Part shown: in pieces, positions 35,063-44,837 of the stretch
Layout of the letters: each line of letters opens with the position of its first letter
Numbering within the stretch: the first letter of the stretch is position 1
From: Nocardia goodfellowii
GTDB lineage: Bacteria > Actinomycetota > Actinomycetes > Mycobacteriales > Mycobacteriaceae
Direction of reading: 5' to 3'
Length of the DNA: 64,000 bases
Assembly (NCBI RefSeq): GCF_017875645.1
Contig: NZ_JAGGMR010000001.1
Location: forward strand, 682,001 to 746,000
Made by a program: the position numbers and the translations under genes
The notes under the pieces: model-generated
Databases searched by the model: none
Told to the model about the DNA's origin: nothing
Seen by the model: only the letters and a program-made list of their open reading frames with translations

Positions 35063-36388
35063 GTGACGACATCGGCGGAAGTGGAGAACACCCGGGCCCC
35101 TCGATTGCGACCACGCGCCTGGCTCGCACCGATCGTGGTGCTGACGCTGTTCATGGCGCTGCTGGGCACCATGTACCTCGCCTATGTGGTCGACCCGGAG
35201 AAGAATCTGCACGACTTCCCGATCGCGCTCGTGAACCAGGATGTGGGTGATGTCACCGGACCCCCGGAGGCCCGACAGCCGGTGAACTTCGGCAGTCAGA
35301 TCGCCGCGGCGCTGAAGCAGAACATCCCCGCCGACAAGATCGATCTGCGGGAACTCGGCATCAACGAGGCCGAACTGCAAATGCAGAACGGCGAGGTCTA
35401 CGGCGCCATCCTCATTCCCAGCGATTTCAGCAAGCGACTCGGCATTCTCGGCGTCGGTAGCGTGATCCCCGGCGATATCCAGCGGCCGACGATCACCCTG
35501 CAGACCAATCCGCGCACCGGCGCGTTCGTCACCAGCATCGTGCAGAAGGTGGGCAACGAGGCCCTCACACAGGTCGACAAACAGGTCGGTCAGCAACTCA
35601 CCGAGCAGGTCAATACCCAGCTGACCCCGCCCGACGGGGGCAAGCCGCCCGAGCTCACCGCCGCGACCCGGCTCGCGCTGGCCGACCCGGTCGAGATCAT
35701 CGTCGAACCGTTCCGGCAGTTGCCCTCGGGCACCGGCGAAGGCCTGACGGCCTTCTTCTACGCGCTGCTGTTGTTGCTGGCCGGTCTGGTCGGCTCGATG
35801 ACCATCCACACCATGATCGACGCGGCGCTGGGTGTCGTGCCCACCGAATACGGACCGTGGTTCGTGCACTATCCCCGTACCCGGATCTCGCGCTGGACGA
35901 CGCTGCTGATCAAGTGGGGTGTGATGGTCGTGACATCGGTGGTGGTGTCCGGGGTCTTCGTGCTGGTCGGCAAGGCCCTCGGCATGCCGATGAGCAATTC
36001 GTTCGCGCTGTATCTGTATGGGGTGCTCGCGATCGCGGGCGTCGGCATCACCGGGCTGGCCATCCTCGCGGCCATCGGCTCGGCGGGCCTGCTGGTGAAC
36101 CTGATCCTGTTCATCATCCTGGGCCTGCCCTCCTCCGGCGGCACCGTCCCGATCGAGGCCACTCCCCCCTACTTCAGCTGGCTGGCCCAGTTCGAGCCGA
36201 TGCATCAGGTGTTCCTCGGCGTCCGGTCGATCCTGTACTTCGACGGGAACTACCAGGCCGGTCTGGCGCGCGGCGTCTGGATGGCGGTGCTGGGCATGGC
36301 CATCGGACTGGTACTCGGGCTGCTGGTCACCCGGTTCTACGACCGCAAGGGCCTGCATCGCGGGTCGGAGATCGTGGTCGACAGCTAG
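35063..36388 (+). CDS. YhgE/Pip- or DUF3533-like membrane protein (ABC-2 permease-like)
   Basis: 441 residues. One N-terminal membrane helix (about 20-42) leads into a ~200-residue extracytoplasmic domain (FPIALVNQDVGD, GAILIPSDFSKRLG) and then five or six C-terminal helices. This layout, including the FPIALVNQD motif, is that of YhgE/Pip and DUF3533 proteins, which resemble ABC-2 permeases without an ATPase. Possible export of envelope components; substrate unknown. The GTG at 35063 is set by TAGCGT-N7; the frame is open far upstream but lacks signals. Confidence 0.8.
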   Translation: MTTSAEVENTRAPRLRPRAWLAPIVVLTLFMALLGTMYLAYVVDPEKNLHDFPIALVNQDVGDVTGPPEARQPVNFGSQIAAALKQNIPADKIDLRELGINEAELQMQNGEVYGAILIPSDFSKRLGILGVGSVIPGDIQRPTITLQTNPRTGAFVTSIVQKVGNEALTQVDKQVGQQLTEQVNTQLTPPDGGKPPELTAATRLALADPVEIIVEPFRQLPSGTGEGLTAFFYALLLLLAGLVGSMTIHTMIDAALGVVPTEYGPWFVHYPRTRISRWTTLLIKWGVMVVTSVVVSGVFVLVGKALGMPMSNSFALYLYGVLAIAGVGITGLAILAAIGSAGLLVNLILFIILGLPSSGGTVPIEATPPYFSWLAQFEPMHQVFLGVRSILYFDGNYQAGLARGVWMAVLGMAIGLVLGLLVTRFYDRKGLHRGSEIVVDS

Positions 36389-36389
36389 C

Positions 36390-36785
36390 TCAACCGATTG
36401 CCGGTTTGGCGATCGGGAGCCAGTGGGCGACTTCGGCAGCGCGACTGCCCGACGCGGTGACGGCGCCCGCGTCGGCGGCCGCGGCGAAATCCAGCAGACC
36501 CGTGGCCAGCAGCAGCCAGGTGCGCGGATCGGTTTCCACGACATTGGGCGGGGTGCCGCGAGTGTGGCGGGGACCCTCGATGCACTGGACGGCGACGAAG
36601 GGCGGGACGCGGACCTCCACCGAATGGCCCGGGGCGGCGGCGGCCAGAGTGCGGGCGGTGGTGCGGACGGCCGCCGCGAGCGCCGCGCGGGGCGGCGCGG
36701 CCTGAGTCTCGTCCACCAGCCAAGGAGTTACCGCCGCCACGGCTGCGCGCAGCTCGGCGGGGTCTACGGTTGCTCGTCCTGCCAC
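36390..36785 (-). CDS. sterol-carrier-like family protein
   Basis: 131 residues, Ala-rich, with VEVRVPPFVAVQCIEGPRHTRGTPPNVVETDPRTWLLLATG split across a compact alpha/beta domain. Actinobacterial homologues (Rv0807 position, beside purF) are named 'sterol carrier family protein' because of an SCP-2/MDMPI-C-like fold. Ligand unknown. Leaderless GTG 36785. It lies between the YhgE-like gene (convergent, end to end within 2 bases) and a CPBP protease gene. Confidence 0.75.
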   Translation of the reverse strand: MAGRATVDPAELRAAVAAVTPWLVDETQAAPPRAALAAAVRTTARTLAAAAPGHSVEVRVPPFVAVQCIEGPRHTRGTPPNVVETDPRTWLLLATGLLDFAAAADAGAVTASGSRAAEVAHWLPIAKPAIG

Positions 36786-36792
36786 GCAGGCG

Positions 36793-36798
36793 AGATTA
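36793..36798 (-). promoter_or_regulatory. -10 of the sterol-carrier-like gene (leaderless)
   Basis: Minus-strand TAATCT, 7 nt, GTG 36785. Confidence 0.6.
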
Positions 36799-37476
36799 CT
36801 GCGCCGGTCCGACAGGCCGGCGGGCCAGGCGCGGAGCGATGACGCCGTCCGCGTTGAGAGCCCAGTGCAGCAGGAAGGGGGCGGTGGCGCTGCCGCTGCG
36901 GCGGCGGAGCCAGCCGAAGGTCAGGCCGCCGAGAGTGGTGAGGGCGATGGTGCCCGGCACACTGTCGCCGGCGGCGCGCGCGGGGTGGATGTGCCAGAGG
37001 CCGAAGGTGAGCGCAGCCAGGACGGCGCCCCGGCGCGAGCCGAAAGCGTTGTCCAGAAACGGTTCCAAGGTGCCGCGGAAGACGAGTTCTTCGCTGTAGG
37101 CGGTGCCGATGGGGATGTGGATTGCCGCCCATTCAGCGGGTGACACCTCGGGATCGTGGTCGGCGAGTTCGACCAGTTTCGCGCGGAGGGCTGGAATTGC
37201 GAGTATCGCAGCATATCCGGCGGTGGTGGCACCGGCACAGATGAGGCCGATTCGCAGGCCGCGCGCCGAAAACCAGTGTGGTGCACCGTGGAACGCCAGG
37301 GCGTACGCGCTCGCGAAGGTGGCGTTGGCGGCGGTGCGGCCGCGTAGGTTCAGGCGGAGATTGGGTAGTAGGAGGTTGTTCCAGAGCAGTGGGATACCCA
37401 CGGCCGCAATGGTTCTCGCGGGGCTGCTGGATCCCGGCGTCCGCCGGGATGACAGTCGCGTCGCGGGGTTGTTCAC
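36796..37476 (-). CDS. CPBP-family intramembrane metalloprotease
   Basis: 226 residues with six or more hydrophobic segments. The CPBP (CAAX protease/bacteriocin-processing) motifs are YSEELVFRG (the EExxxR), TFGLWHIHP (FxxxH) and LLHWALN. GTG 37476 overlaps the stop of the alpha/beta hydrolase gene (GTGA), so the two are coupled. Residues ~8-20 (LSSRRTPGSSSPA) are translated from a REP-like palindrome, so the N-terminus was probably altered by that element. Its stop lies inside the -10 box of the downstream sterol-carrier-like gene. Confidence 0.82.
   Translation of the reverse strand: MNNPATRLSSRRTPGSSSPARTIAAVGIPLLWNNLLLPNLRLNLRGRTAANATFASAYALAFHGAPHWFSARGLRIGLICAGATTAGYAAILAIPALRAKLVELADHDPEVSPAEWAAIHIPIGTAYSEELVFRGTLEPFLDNAFGSRRGAVLAALTFGLWHIHPARAAGDSVPGTIALTTLGGLTFGWLRRRSGSATAPFLLHWALNADGVIAPRLARRPVGPAQ
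37431..37450. repeat. REP-like palindrome embedded in a coding region
   Basis: ATCCCGGCG-TC-CGCCGGGAT, a 9-bp stem with a 2-nt loop, followed by GACAG. This is the core of a repetitive palindrome found in many GC-rich genomes; translated on the minus strand it yields SSRRTPGSS. Confidence 0.7.
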
Positions 37477-39227
37477 TTGAGCTCCCGCTCCAGATCTTCG
37501 GCGGCTTCCAGCTGCGCGCGGATCTTGTCGGAAAGATCGGCGGTCCAGCCGGGAGGTTCGGCGATGGCGACCCAGCCGTCCAGGACCAGCGAACCGTAGC
37601 GGTGGCCGTGGCCGTCGGTGACGCCCTGCGCGTTGGTCAGGTCGGCGGCGACCTGCCAGAAGGTGACGAAGGGCCACCAGCGCATCTGCGAGGAGACATC
37701 GGACCCGCGCGGTTCGGCCAGCCAATCCGGTTGGGAGAAAATGAGATCCGTGGACCACCAGACGATGGGGTCGGACGGGTGCTGCAGGTACGCGATCCGG
37801 GGCGACCGCCATTCGGTGCTGGGACGGGCGAGGTCGGCGCTGTCGGCGGCGAAACGCACCACCAGCCCGTCGGCGTACAGGGGCTCGACCTCCCGAGAGC
37901 CGGGGTCGCGACGCGAAACCAGCTGCTTCCACATCTGATTCGAGTTGGGCGGGCCCACCCAGAGCGCGCCGTCGACCTTCGCGCGGAGATCGGAGAGACC
38001 GGCGAAGGCGCCCTCCGAACCCTGGGAGCCGAGGCTTTCGCCGTAGACGAGCAGCTTGGGACGAGACTCCGGTGCGCGGGCCGACCAATGCGAATGGACC
38101 GCGTCGAACACCAGCTTGCCCGCGGTGGTGGCCTTGCCGCGGTCGGCGAGGAAGGACAGCACGCTCGGCAGATAGGAATACTGCGAGGCCAGGATCGCGG
38201 TGTCGCCGCCGTACATGTACTCGATGGCGCCGGCCGCCATGGAATTCACCCAGCCGGTGCCGGTGGTGGTGACGACCACGATGACCTTGCGATCGAAAGC
38301 ACCGGTGCGCTCGAGTTCGGCGGCCGCCAGCTGCGCCTGGGCCTCGGGGCCGCCCGCGGCGGATTCGAGGCCGACATAGGCCCGAATCGGTTCGCGGGCG
38401 GGCTTTCCGGTGAGCTCGGCGATCTGACTCGCGGACGGGCCGTGCGAGACGAACCAGCGGCCCTCGAAGCCGAGGGTCTCCCATTTGGCCAGCGAGGCCG
38501 GGCTGCCGGAGCGTTCCGGCAGCTGCGGTTGGACCGCGTTCGCCGAGGTGTGGTCGTTGCGGACGCTGAAAGCGGAGTTGGCGACGGCGAAGAAGGCACG
38601 GGAGGCGACACCGTTGACGACCGTCACCGTGAAGATCGTGAGCAGCAGCAGACCGAGAGCGGGCGCGAACTCCCGGGGCACGCGGATCCAGCGGTTGAGC
38701 TGGCGTGCCAGCGCCAGCACGATTTCCCGGATGGTGCGGTAGCCCGCGACCACCGCGGCGCCGACGACCAGGCTCAGCAATCCGGTACGCAGGTAGGCCG
38801 GGGTGGTGGTGCCTTCCATACCCATCAGCGCCGTGATCTCGCGCTGCCAGCGCGCGGACTGCACCAGCATCAACCCGGCGCACAGCGCGGCGGTGAGCAG
38901 GATCGCCGACTTCACCGCATAGCGCACCCAGGTCGGCGGGACGGCCGCGCGCAGTCGCGGGCCGAGCTTCGGCGAGTGCCGCACCCAGACCCGGAACAAC
39001 CACTCCAGCACACAGCCCACGCCGTAACCCAGCGCGGCGTTGATGCCACTGATCAGACCCTGGAACAACCAGTCCCGCGGCACCAGTGACGGTGTCACCG
39101 ACAACGCGAAGAACAGCGTCGCGAAGATCAACCCGACATAGTTCAGATCAATGATGTCCTCGACCCGGCGCACCACTACGACGCCGCGCGTACGCAGCTT
39201 CGTCAGGGCACCGGCCTTCTCGAGCAC
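37473..39227 (-). CDS. integral membrane alpha/beta-hydrolase (Abhydrolase_9-like)
   Basis: About 584 residues. The N-terminal half holds four or five membrane segments: LIFATLFFALSVTPSLVP first, then a GYGVGCVLEW segment, AILLTAALCAGLML, LLSLVVGAAVVAGY and LGLLLLTIFTVTVV. The C-terminal half is a hydrolase domain with GVGLES-like YVGLESAAGG, VVVTTTGTGW and nucleophile elbow YGESLGSQG. The FALSVTPSLVPRDW motif is typical of this family. Substrate unknown, likely a lipid or ester at the envelope. The start is uncertain: GTG 39227 follows CATACT by 6 nt; the frame is open to 39323. Confidence 0.78.
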   Translation of the reverse strand: MLEKAGALTKLRTRGVVVVRRVEDIIDLNYVGLIFATLFFALSVTPSLVPRDWLFQGLISGINAALGYGVGCVLEWLFRVWVRHSPKLGPRLRAAVPPTWVRYAVKSAILLTAALCAGLMLVQSARWQREITALMGMEGTTTPAYLRTGLLSLVVGAAVVAGYRTIREIVLALARQLNRWIRVPREFAPALGLLLLTIFTVTVVNGVASRAFFAVANSAFSVRNDHTSANAVQPQLPERSGSPASLAKWETLGFEGRWFVSHGPSASQIAELTGKPAREPIRAYVGLESAAGGPEAQAQLAAAELERTGAFDRKVIVVVTTTGTGWVNSMAAGAIEYMYGGDTAILASQYSYLPSVLSFLADRGKATTAGKLVFDAVHSHWSARAPESRPKLLVYGESLGSQGSEGAFAGLSDLRAKVDGALWVGPPNSNQMWKQLVSRRDPGSREVEPLYADGLVVRFAADSADLARPSTEWRSPRIAYLQHPSDPIVWWSTDLIFSQPDWLAEPRGSDVSSQMRWWPFVTFWQVAADLTNAQGVTDGHGHRYGSLVLDGWVAIAEPPGWTADLSDKIRAQLEAAEDLERELK

Positions 39228-39351
39228 CCGAACAGTATGCGGGGTTCGTCCACCGGGACCGCGCTCCGCTCGGCTTTCGCCGGGCGAAAAGGCGTCCGCG
39301 TGGCAGCACGGGTTCCTCGGCATGTCGCTGTTGTCCAGCCACCACGCGAAC

Positions 39352-39382
39352 GGGGCCGGTACCCGAAATGGGTACCGGCCCC
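39352..39382. terminator. terminator downstream of purL
   Basis: A 13-bp perfect stem GGGGCCGGTACCC / GGGTACCGGCCCC with a 5-nt loop; plus strand continues GCCTGTTT. Confidence 0.82.
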
Positions 39383-39399
39383 GCCTGTTTCGCCGTTTA

Positions 39400-41694
39400 T
39401 CAGGCGGTGTGCGCCCCGAACAGCTCTGGCAGCGTGCCCTCGAAAGCCGTGCGCAGTTCCGCCAGCGGAACCGTGAACTGGCCCTGCACCTCGAGCTCGT
39501 CGGAACCCTGATCCACCACGCCGATGCGCACCCACGGCAAGCCGCGCGCGTCGCACATCTTGGTGAAGCGGGTCTCCTCGGTGCGCGGCACCGCCACCAG
39601 TACCCGGCCGGCGGACTCGGAGAACAGCTGGACGAACGGGTCGGAACCCTCGGGAAGCAGGATGCGGCAGCCGGTTTCCCCGGCCAGCGCGGCCTCCACC
39701 ACGGTCTGCGCCAGACCGCCCTCGGACAGGTCGTGCGCGGCGCTGATCATGCCGTCGCGGGAGCCCGACTTCAGCACCTCGGCCAGCAGCTGCTCGCGGG
39801 CGAAGTCGACCTTCGGCGGCACGCCACCGAGGTGATCGTGGGCGACCTGCGACCAGATGGAGCCGCCGAACTCATCGCGGGTCTCACCGAGCAGGATCAG
39901 CGTCTCACCGGGCTCCAGGCCGAGGCCGGTGGGAATCCGGCGGTGCACGTCGTCGATGACACCGAGCACGGCGACCACGGGGGTCGGCAGGATGGCGTCC
40001 TGGCCGGTCTGGTTGTAGAAGCTGACGTTGCCGCCGGTGACCGGAATGCCCAGGGCCACACAGCCGTCCGCGAGACCGCGCACGGCCTGCTGGAACTGCC
40101 ACATCACGCCCGGATCCTCCGGCGAACCGAAGTTCAGGCAGTTGCTGACGGCCTTCGGGGTGGCGCCGGTCGTGGCGACATTGCGGAACGCCTCCGCGAG
40201 CGCGAGCTGCGCACCGGCATAGGGGTCCAGCTTGGTGTAGCGGCCGGAGGCGTCGGTGGCCAACGCGATACCGCGGCCGGACTTCTCGTCGATCCGGATG
40301 ACGCCCGCGTCCGCGTTCTCGGCGAGCACGGTGTTACCGCGCACGTAGCGGTCGTACTGCTCGGTGATCCACTTGCGGCTGCACAGCTGCGGGCTGGCCA
40401 GCATCTGCAGCAGCGTGGCGCGCAACTCGTCGCCGGTCTTGGGGCGCGACAGGTTGTCGGTGGTGTCGGCGATCAGCGCGTCCTGGTAATCGGGGCGCCG
40501 CACCGGGCGCTCGTACACCGGGCCCTGGTGCGCGACGGTGCGGGGCGGCACGTCCACCACGGTCTCGCCGTGCCAGGTGATCACCAGGCGCTCGCCGTCG
40601 GTGACCTCACCGATGACGGTGGCCAGCGTGTCCCACTTCTTGCAGACGGCCATGAACGCGTCCACGTTCTCCGGGGTGACCACCGCGCACATCCGCTCCT
40701 GCGATTCGCTGGAGAGGATCTCGGCGGGGGTCATGTTGGCGGCGCGCAGCGGGACCTTGGTCAGGTCGATGTGCATGCCACCGTCACCGGCGGCCGCGAG
40801 TTCGGAAGTGGCGCAGGACAGTCCGGCGCCACCGAGGTCCTGGATACCGACGACCAGACCGGCCGCGTACAACTCCAGACAGCACTCGATGAGCACCTTC
40901 TCGGTGAACGGGTCGCCGACCTGCACAGCGGGCAGCTTCTTGCGGCCGGTGCCTGACTCGTCGCCGGAGAAGGTGTCCGAGGCGAGCACGGAGACGCCAC
41001 CGATGCCGTCGAGGCCGGTGCGCGCACCGAACAGGATGATCTTGTTACCGGTGCCGGATGCGAAAGCCAGGTGCAGGTCCTCGACCCGCATGACACCGGC
41101 ACACAGCGCGTTCACCAGTGGGTTGCCCTGGTACGAGGCGTCGAAGACGGTCTCGCCGCCGACATTGGGCAGGCCGAGCGAGTTGCCGTAGCCACCCACG
41201 CCGCGCACCACGCCGTCGACCACGCGCCGGGTGTCCGGGTGGTCGGCCGCGCCGAAGCGCAACTGGTCCATCACCGCGATGGGCCGCGCGCCCATGGCCA
41301 TGATGTCGCGCACGATGCCGCCGACGCCGGTGGCCGCGCCCTGATAGGGCTCCACATAGGACGGGTGGTTGTGCGATTCCACCTTGAAGGTGACCGCCCA
41401 GCCGTCGCCGATGTCGACCACGCCCGCGTTCTCGCCGATGCCCGCGAGCATCGACGCCTTCATCTCGTCGGTGGTGGTCTCACCGAAATAGCGCAGATGC
41501 ACCTTCGACGACTTGTAGGAGCAGTGCTCGCTCCACATCACCGAGTACATGGCCAGCTCGGCATCGGTGGGCCGGCGGCCGAGAATCTCCTTGATGCGGG
41601 CGTACTCGTCGTCCTTGAGGCCGAGTTCTTTGTACGGTTGCGGCGCATCGGGGGTTGCTGCGGCAGCGCTGACGGTATCGACCTGCGGAGTCAC
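39400..41694 (-). CDS. purL: phosphoribosylformylglycinamidine synthase subunit PurL (small-type)
   Basis: FGAM synthase catalytic subunit; works with PurQ (glutaminase) and PurS. About 764 residues. The signatures are [34 protein letters not shown] ([18 protein letters not shown]), [33 protein letters not shown] and [12 protein letters not shown]. Start: GTG 41694 gives a length and N-terminus like M. tuberculosis PurL; ORF start 41745 lacks a ribosome site. A TAGACT at 41779-41784 would give a leader of about 80 nt. Confidence 0.95.
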   Translation of the reverse strand: MTPQVDTVSAAAATPDAPQPYKELGLKDDEYARIKEILGRRPTDAELAMYSVMWSEHCSYKSSKVHLRYFGETTTDEMKASMLAGIGENAGVVDIGDGWAVTFKVESHNHPSYVEPYQGAATGVGGIVRDIMAMGARPIAVMDQLRFGAADHPDTRRVVDGVVRGVGGYGNSLGLPNVGGETVFDASYQGNPLVNALCAGVMRVEDLHLAFASGTGNKIILFGARTGLDGIGGVSVLASDTFSGDESGTGRKKLPAVQVGDPFTEKVLIECCLELYAAGLVVGIQDLGGAGLSCATSELAAAGDGGMHIDLTKVPLRAANMTPAEILSSESQERMCAVVTPENVDAFMAVCKKWDTLATVIGEVTDGERLVITWHGETVVDVPPRTVAHQGPVYERPVRRPDYQDALIADTTDNLSRPKTGDELRATLLQMLASPQLCSRKWITEQYDRYVRGNTVLAENADAGVIRIDEKSGRGIALATDASGRYTKLDPYAGAQLALAEAFRNVATTGATPKAVSNCLNFGSPEDPGVMWQFQQAVRGLADGCVALGIPVTGGNVSFYNQTGQDAILPTPVVAVLGVIDDVHRRIPTGLGLEPGETLILLGETRDEFGGSIWSQVAHDHLGGVPPKVDFAREQLLAEVLKSGSRDGMISAAHDLSEGGLAQTVVEAALAGETGCRILLPEGSDPFVQLFSESAGRVLVAVPRTEETRFTKMCDARGLPWVRIGVVDQGSDELEVQGQFTVPLAELRTAFEGTLPELFGAHTA

Positions 41695-41964
41695 GGAGTA
41701 CCTGGGTCCTTTCGGCCGGGCCTGGGGAACGGCAAGCAGCGACACACATTGTCACTGGGTTGCGGCGAGGTGCCTTGGCCCAGTCTAGAGGGAGCGCCCA
41801 GGTCACCCGGTGCCTACCCGGCTAGAGAACCGGGGAGCATTTGCTCACCAATTGCGATTCGCCGAGCCCGAATCCACATCCACCGATGTAACGCCTTGTC
41901 AAAAGCCATTATCTGCCCCTGAAAGCCAGGTTGCCGAACACTCTCCCGAAGATGCCCACCCCAC
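41695..41964. other. intergenic region between purL and the GT87 gene
   Basis: No gene seen in the first ~270 bases. TAGACT (minus, 41779-41784) is the likely purL -10. Confidence 0.45.
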
Positions 41965-41970
41965 TACGCT
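41965..41970 (+). promoter_or_regulatory. -10 of a leaderless upstream ORF
   Basis: TACGCT, 7 nt, GTG 41978. Confidence 0.5.
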
Positions 41971-41977
41971 GTCCGCC

Positions 41978-42064
41978 GTGAGCGCACGCAGCGAAAGTCA
42001 CACGATGGCTCACTCAGTCATGATGGACCCAGGGGCAGCGAGGCGGAGTCATGAGCGGGCGTAG
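41978..42064 (+). CDS. 28-residue leaderless upstream ORF (uncertain)
   Basis: GTG 41978 follows a perfect TANNNT-N7 promoter. The frame encodes VSARSESHTMAHSVMMDPG and a short basic tail ending SHERA, then stops 60 bases before the ATG of the mannosyltransferase gene. The DNA resembles an AGCGA-rich dispersed repeat, so the codons may not be under selection. Either a real short peptide, a leader regulating the next gene, or simply the 5' end of its mRNA. Confidence 0.35.
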   Translation: MSARSESHTMAHSVMMDPGAARRSHERA

Positions 42065-42124
42065 CGAGCGATCCATGCGGCAGTGCACACCGCGCATGCC
42101 GCAGTCGAGCGGCGGGGTGCGGGG

Positions 42125-43330
42125 ATGAGAGGGCGATCAGGGCTGGAAGTAGACCGGCGGTGGCTGCTGGGGGCGGGGGTGGCGTTCGTCGTGTCTGTGC
42201 TCGTGTCGTTGCGGGCGCATTGGTGGCGGGGGTTCATCGACCTGCTGGTCTATCGCCATGGGGCGCAGGCTTGGCTGGACGGCAGCGACCTCTATGGCGA
42301 ATTGCCGCAGGTGCTGGGTATTCATCTGCCGTTCACCTATCCCCCGCTGGCCGCGCTGTTCTTCACGCCGCTGGCCTTGCTGCCGCTGCCCGCGGCCACG
42401 GTGCTGATGATCACGCTGTCGGTGCTCGGTCTGGGGATCACGCTGTGGCTGGTGCTCGCCCGGATCCGGCCCGAGCTCGAGCGACCGCTGGTCCCGGCGC
42501 TGGTCGTCGGTGCCGTCGCGGCGGCGCAATTGCTGGAGCCGGTGCGGCAGACCATCGGGTTCGGGCAGATCAATGTGCTGCTGATGGCGGCGGTCACCGC
42601 GGATTGCCTGGTCCGCAAACCGTTCTGGCCGCGCGGCATGTTGATCGGAATCGCGATCTCGGTGAAGCTGGTTCCCGCCGCGTTCCTGCTGTATTTCCTG
42701 CTGCGTCGCGATTGGAAGTCGGTCAAGACCATCGTCCTGGCGGCGCTCGGCGCGGTGGGCGTCGGTTTCGTGTTGTTTCCCAGGGATTCGGTGCAGTACT
42801 GGTTCCACACCATCGTCGACACCGGACGCATCGGGTCGCCGCATTTCGCGGGGAATCAATCGATCAAGGGCCTGCTGTTCCGGCTCGGACTCGACGCTCC
42901 GGTGGCGACCGCGCTCTGGCTCACGGTGTCGGCGATCGTCGTCGCACTCGCCGTGGTGTGGATGCGCGGACTGCTCGACACGGGCGCGACGGTGACCGCC
43001 TTGCTCGTGAATGCCTTTGCCCTGCTGCTGATTTCGCCGGTGTCCTGGTCACACCACTGGGTCTGGACGGCACCGGCGCTGCTGGTCGCCGCGAACGCCA
43101 TCCAACGCGGTAACCGCAACCCGTGGTTCCTGGGCTCGGTCGCCGCGTGCGCGGCGCTGCTGCTCATCGGCCCGCAGTGGCACCTGCCCTGGCGGGGCGA
43201 GCTGGCGTGGACCTGGTGGCAGCAGCTCGTCGGCGGCAGCTATGTGCTGGCCGCCCTCGCGGTCCTGGTGGCCGGGGCGGCTCAGTCCGCCGCGGTGGGC
43301 GTGAGGAAGGCGGCAAGCGCGGCCGCGTAG
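42125..43330 (+). CDS. GT87-type polyprenol-phosphate mannosyltransferase (DUF2029)
   Basis: 401 residues with ten or so membrane helices and an early periplasmic loop containing the catalytic acidic segment ([21 protein letters not shown]). [18 protein letters not shown] and [12 protein letters not shown] are GT87 hallmarks. Mycobacterial relatives (PimE and alpha-1,2-mannosyltransferases) build PIMs and lipoarabinomannan from polyprenyl-phosphomannose. The exact linkage made here is not readable. ATG 42125 is preceded by a G-rich ribosome site; a GTG at 42083 is in frame. The 3' end overlaps the convergent pepC by 49 bases. Confidence 0.85.
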   Translation: MRGRSGLEVDRRWLLGAGVAFVVSVLVSLRAHWWRGFIDLLVYRHGAQAWLDGSDLYGELPQVLGIHLPFTYPPLAALFFTPLALLPLPAATVLMITLSVLGLGITLWLVLARIRPELERPLVPALVVGAVAAAQLLEPVRQTIGFGQINVLLMAAVTADCLVRKPFWPRGMLIGIAISVKLVPAAFLLYFLLRRDWKSVKTIVLAALGAVGVGFVLFPRDSVQYWFHTIVDTGRIGSPHFAGNQSIKGLLFRLGLDAPVATALWLTVSAIVVALAVVWMRGLLDTGATVTALLVNAFALLLISPVSWSHHWVWTAPALLVAANAIQRGNRNPWFLGSVAACAALLLIGPQWHLPWRGELAWTWWQQLVGGSYVLAALAVLVAGAAQSAAVGVRKAASAAA

Positions 43331-44571
43331 GCGGGCACGTCCGCGGTGCCCATCATTTCCCGCGCCGAGTGCATGGCCAGCTGCGGTGCGCCGACGTCGA
43401 CGGTGCGCATACCGGTGCGCGCGGCCGTCATCGGGCCGACGGTGGACCCGCACGGCAGATCCGCGCGATGGACGTAGCGCTGCAACGGAACTCCCGCCTG
43501 GGCACAGGCCAGTGCGAAGGCGCCGGCGCCCGCGGCGTCGGTGGCGTAGCGCAGATTCTGGTTCACCTTCAGCACCGGGCCGCCGTTCACCTCGATCCGG
43601 TGCGCGGGCTCGTGCCGATCCGGGTAGTTCGGGTGCGTCGCGTGCGCCATATCGCCGGAGGCGACGACGGAACCCGCCAGCGCCGTGAGGAATTCGGATC
43701 GGCCACCGCCGCGCGCCAGCACGATCCGTTCCAGCACCGTCGGCAGCAGATCCGATTGCGCGCCCCGGTCGGACTGACTGCCGACCTCCTCGTGATCGAA
43801 CATGACCAGCACCGGGACGGCAGCGCCGGGCTCGTCGATCGCCGCCAGGAAGGCGTGCAGACCGGCGTAGCAGGTGCCCTGGTTGTCCAGCCGGGGCGCG
43901 CTGAGCAGGTCGTGATCACGGCCGATCAACCGGCTCGGGGTCAGGTCGTGGGTCATCAGTTCCCAGCCGAGCACCGCCTCCGGTGCCACGTCCGCCCGTT
44001 CGGCGACGTACTCCAGGAACGGCTGGGGCCGCCCGGCCACCGCCCACACCGCGTTCACATGCCGCTGCGGGTCCAACTGGACCGCGCGCCGGTCCTCGGC
44101 GAGGTGGATGGCCAGCTGCGGCACCCGCAGGATGGGGTCGTCGATGCGAACCAGCTTGTCCCGCACGGTGTTTCCGGCGCGCACGCTCAGCCGGCCGGAA
44201 ATGCCGAGCTCGCGATCGAGCCAGGAGTTCAGCCACGCCCCGCCGTAGGGTTCCAGGCCGACCAGCTGCCAGCCCGCGCTGGACAGATCCGGCTGCTGCT
44301 TCACCCGCAGGTTCGGACTGTCAGTGTGCGCGCCCAGGACCCGGAACGGCAGCGTGGTGTCCTCGGTGCTCGCCCAGGCGATCAGCGAACCGCCGCGGAT
44401 CACGTAGTACCGGCCCGGCGCGGCAGGCCACGGGGCCGCCTCCGCCAATTCGGTGAACCCGTGGGCGTCCAACTCCGCCGCGACGGTCCGGCAAACATGG
44501 AACGGGCTCGGCGAGGCATCGATGAACTGGCACAACCCCGTGGCCGTGGCAGCGGTGGTAGTCGCGGGCAT
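43282..44571 (-). CDS. pepC: M18-family aminopeptidase
   Basis: 429 residues. Zinc aminopeptidase of the aspartyl-aminopeptidase type. Metal ligands are visible in [13 protein letters not shown] (His), [14 protein letters not shown] (bridging Asp), [10 protein letters not shown] (Glu-Glu) and the C-terminal [16 protein letters not shown] [12 protein letters not shown] (His). Start: ATG 44571 lies exactly 7 nt after TACGAT; an ATG two codons upstream would start only 1 nt after it. Positional match to Rv0800 (pepC). Confidence 0.93.
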   Translation of the reverse strand: MPATTTAATATGLCQFIDASPSPFHVCRTVAAELDAHGFTELAEAAPWPAAPGRYYVIRGGSLIAWASTEDTTLPFRVLGAHTDSPNLRVKQQPDLSSAGWQLVGLEPYGGAWLNSWLDRELGISGRLSVRAGNTVRDKLVRIDDPILRVPQLAIHLAEDRRAVQLDPQRHVNAVWAVAGRPQPFLEYVAERADVAPEAVLGWELMTHDLTPSRLIGRDHDLLSAPRLDNQGTCYAGLHAFLAAIDEPGAAVPVLVMFDHEEVGSQSDRGAQSDLLPTVLERIVLARGGGRSEFLTALAGSVVASGDMAHATHPNYPDRHEPAHRIEVNGGPVLKVNQNLRYATDAAGAGAFALACAQAGVPLQRYVHRADLPCGSTVGPMTAARTGMRTVDVGAPQLAMHSAREMMGTADVPAYAAALAAFLTPTAAD

Positions 44572-44578
44572 GATCATG

Positions 44579-44584
44579 ATCGTA
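44579..44584 (-). promoter_or_regulatory. -10 of pepC (leaderless)
   Basis: Minus-strand TACGAT, 7 nt, ATG 44571. Confidence 0.6.
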
Positions 44585-44837
44585 TGCGCCGCCGGATAAG
44601 GGCGATCTCCTCGACCTACTCCCGCGCCTCGATGCCCGTCCGAGGGAAGGCGAGTGAACGGCGCATGACCCCGAACGCGTCCGGGTTCCGAGATGCACGC
44701 GGGTAAGGCCACCGACTTGGCTTCGCAAATGCAATTTCATTTGAAAATTCAAGAGCGGTGATCCGCAAGAGACAGAAGTTTCCGAAGTGAACTCTTGAGG
44801 CGATCGCACGAAAGCAAAAGCTCAGAGAGTATGTGGT

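Noticed and set aside
36796..39003. Open frame of 735 codons on the minus strand
   Set aside because: Only its last 226 codons (the CPBP protease) are real. The rest is the shadow of the alpha/beta-hydrolase gene in another frame: Arg/Gly/Pro-rich, no fold.
42125..43330. Possible O-antigen ligase or ABC permease instead of GT87
   Set aside because: The [15 protein letters not shown] and [10 protein letters not shown] motifs fit GT87; no ABC coupling loop.
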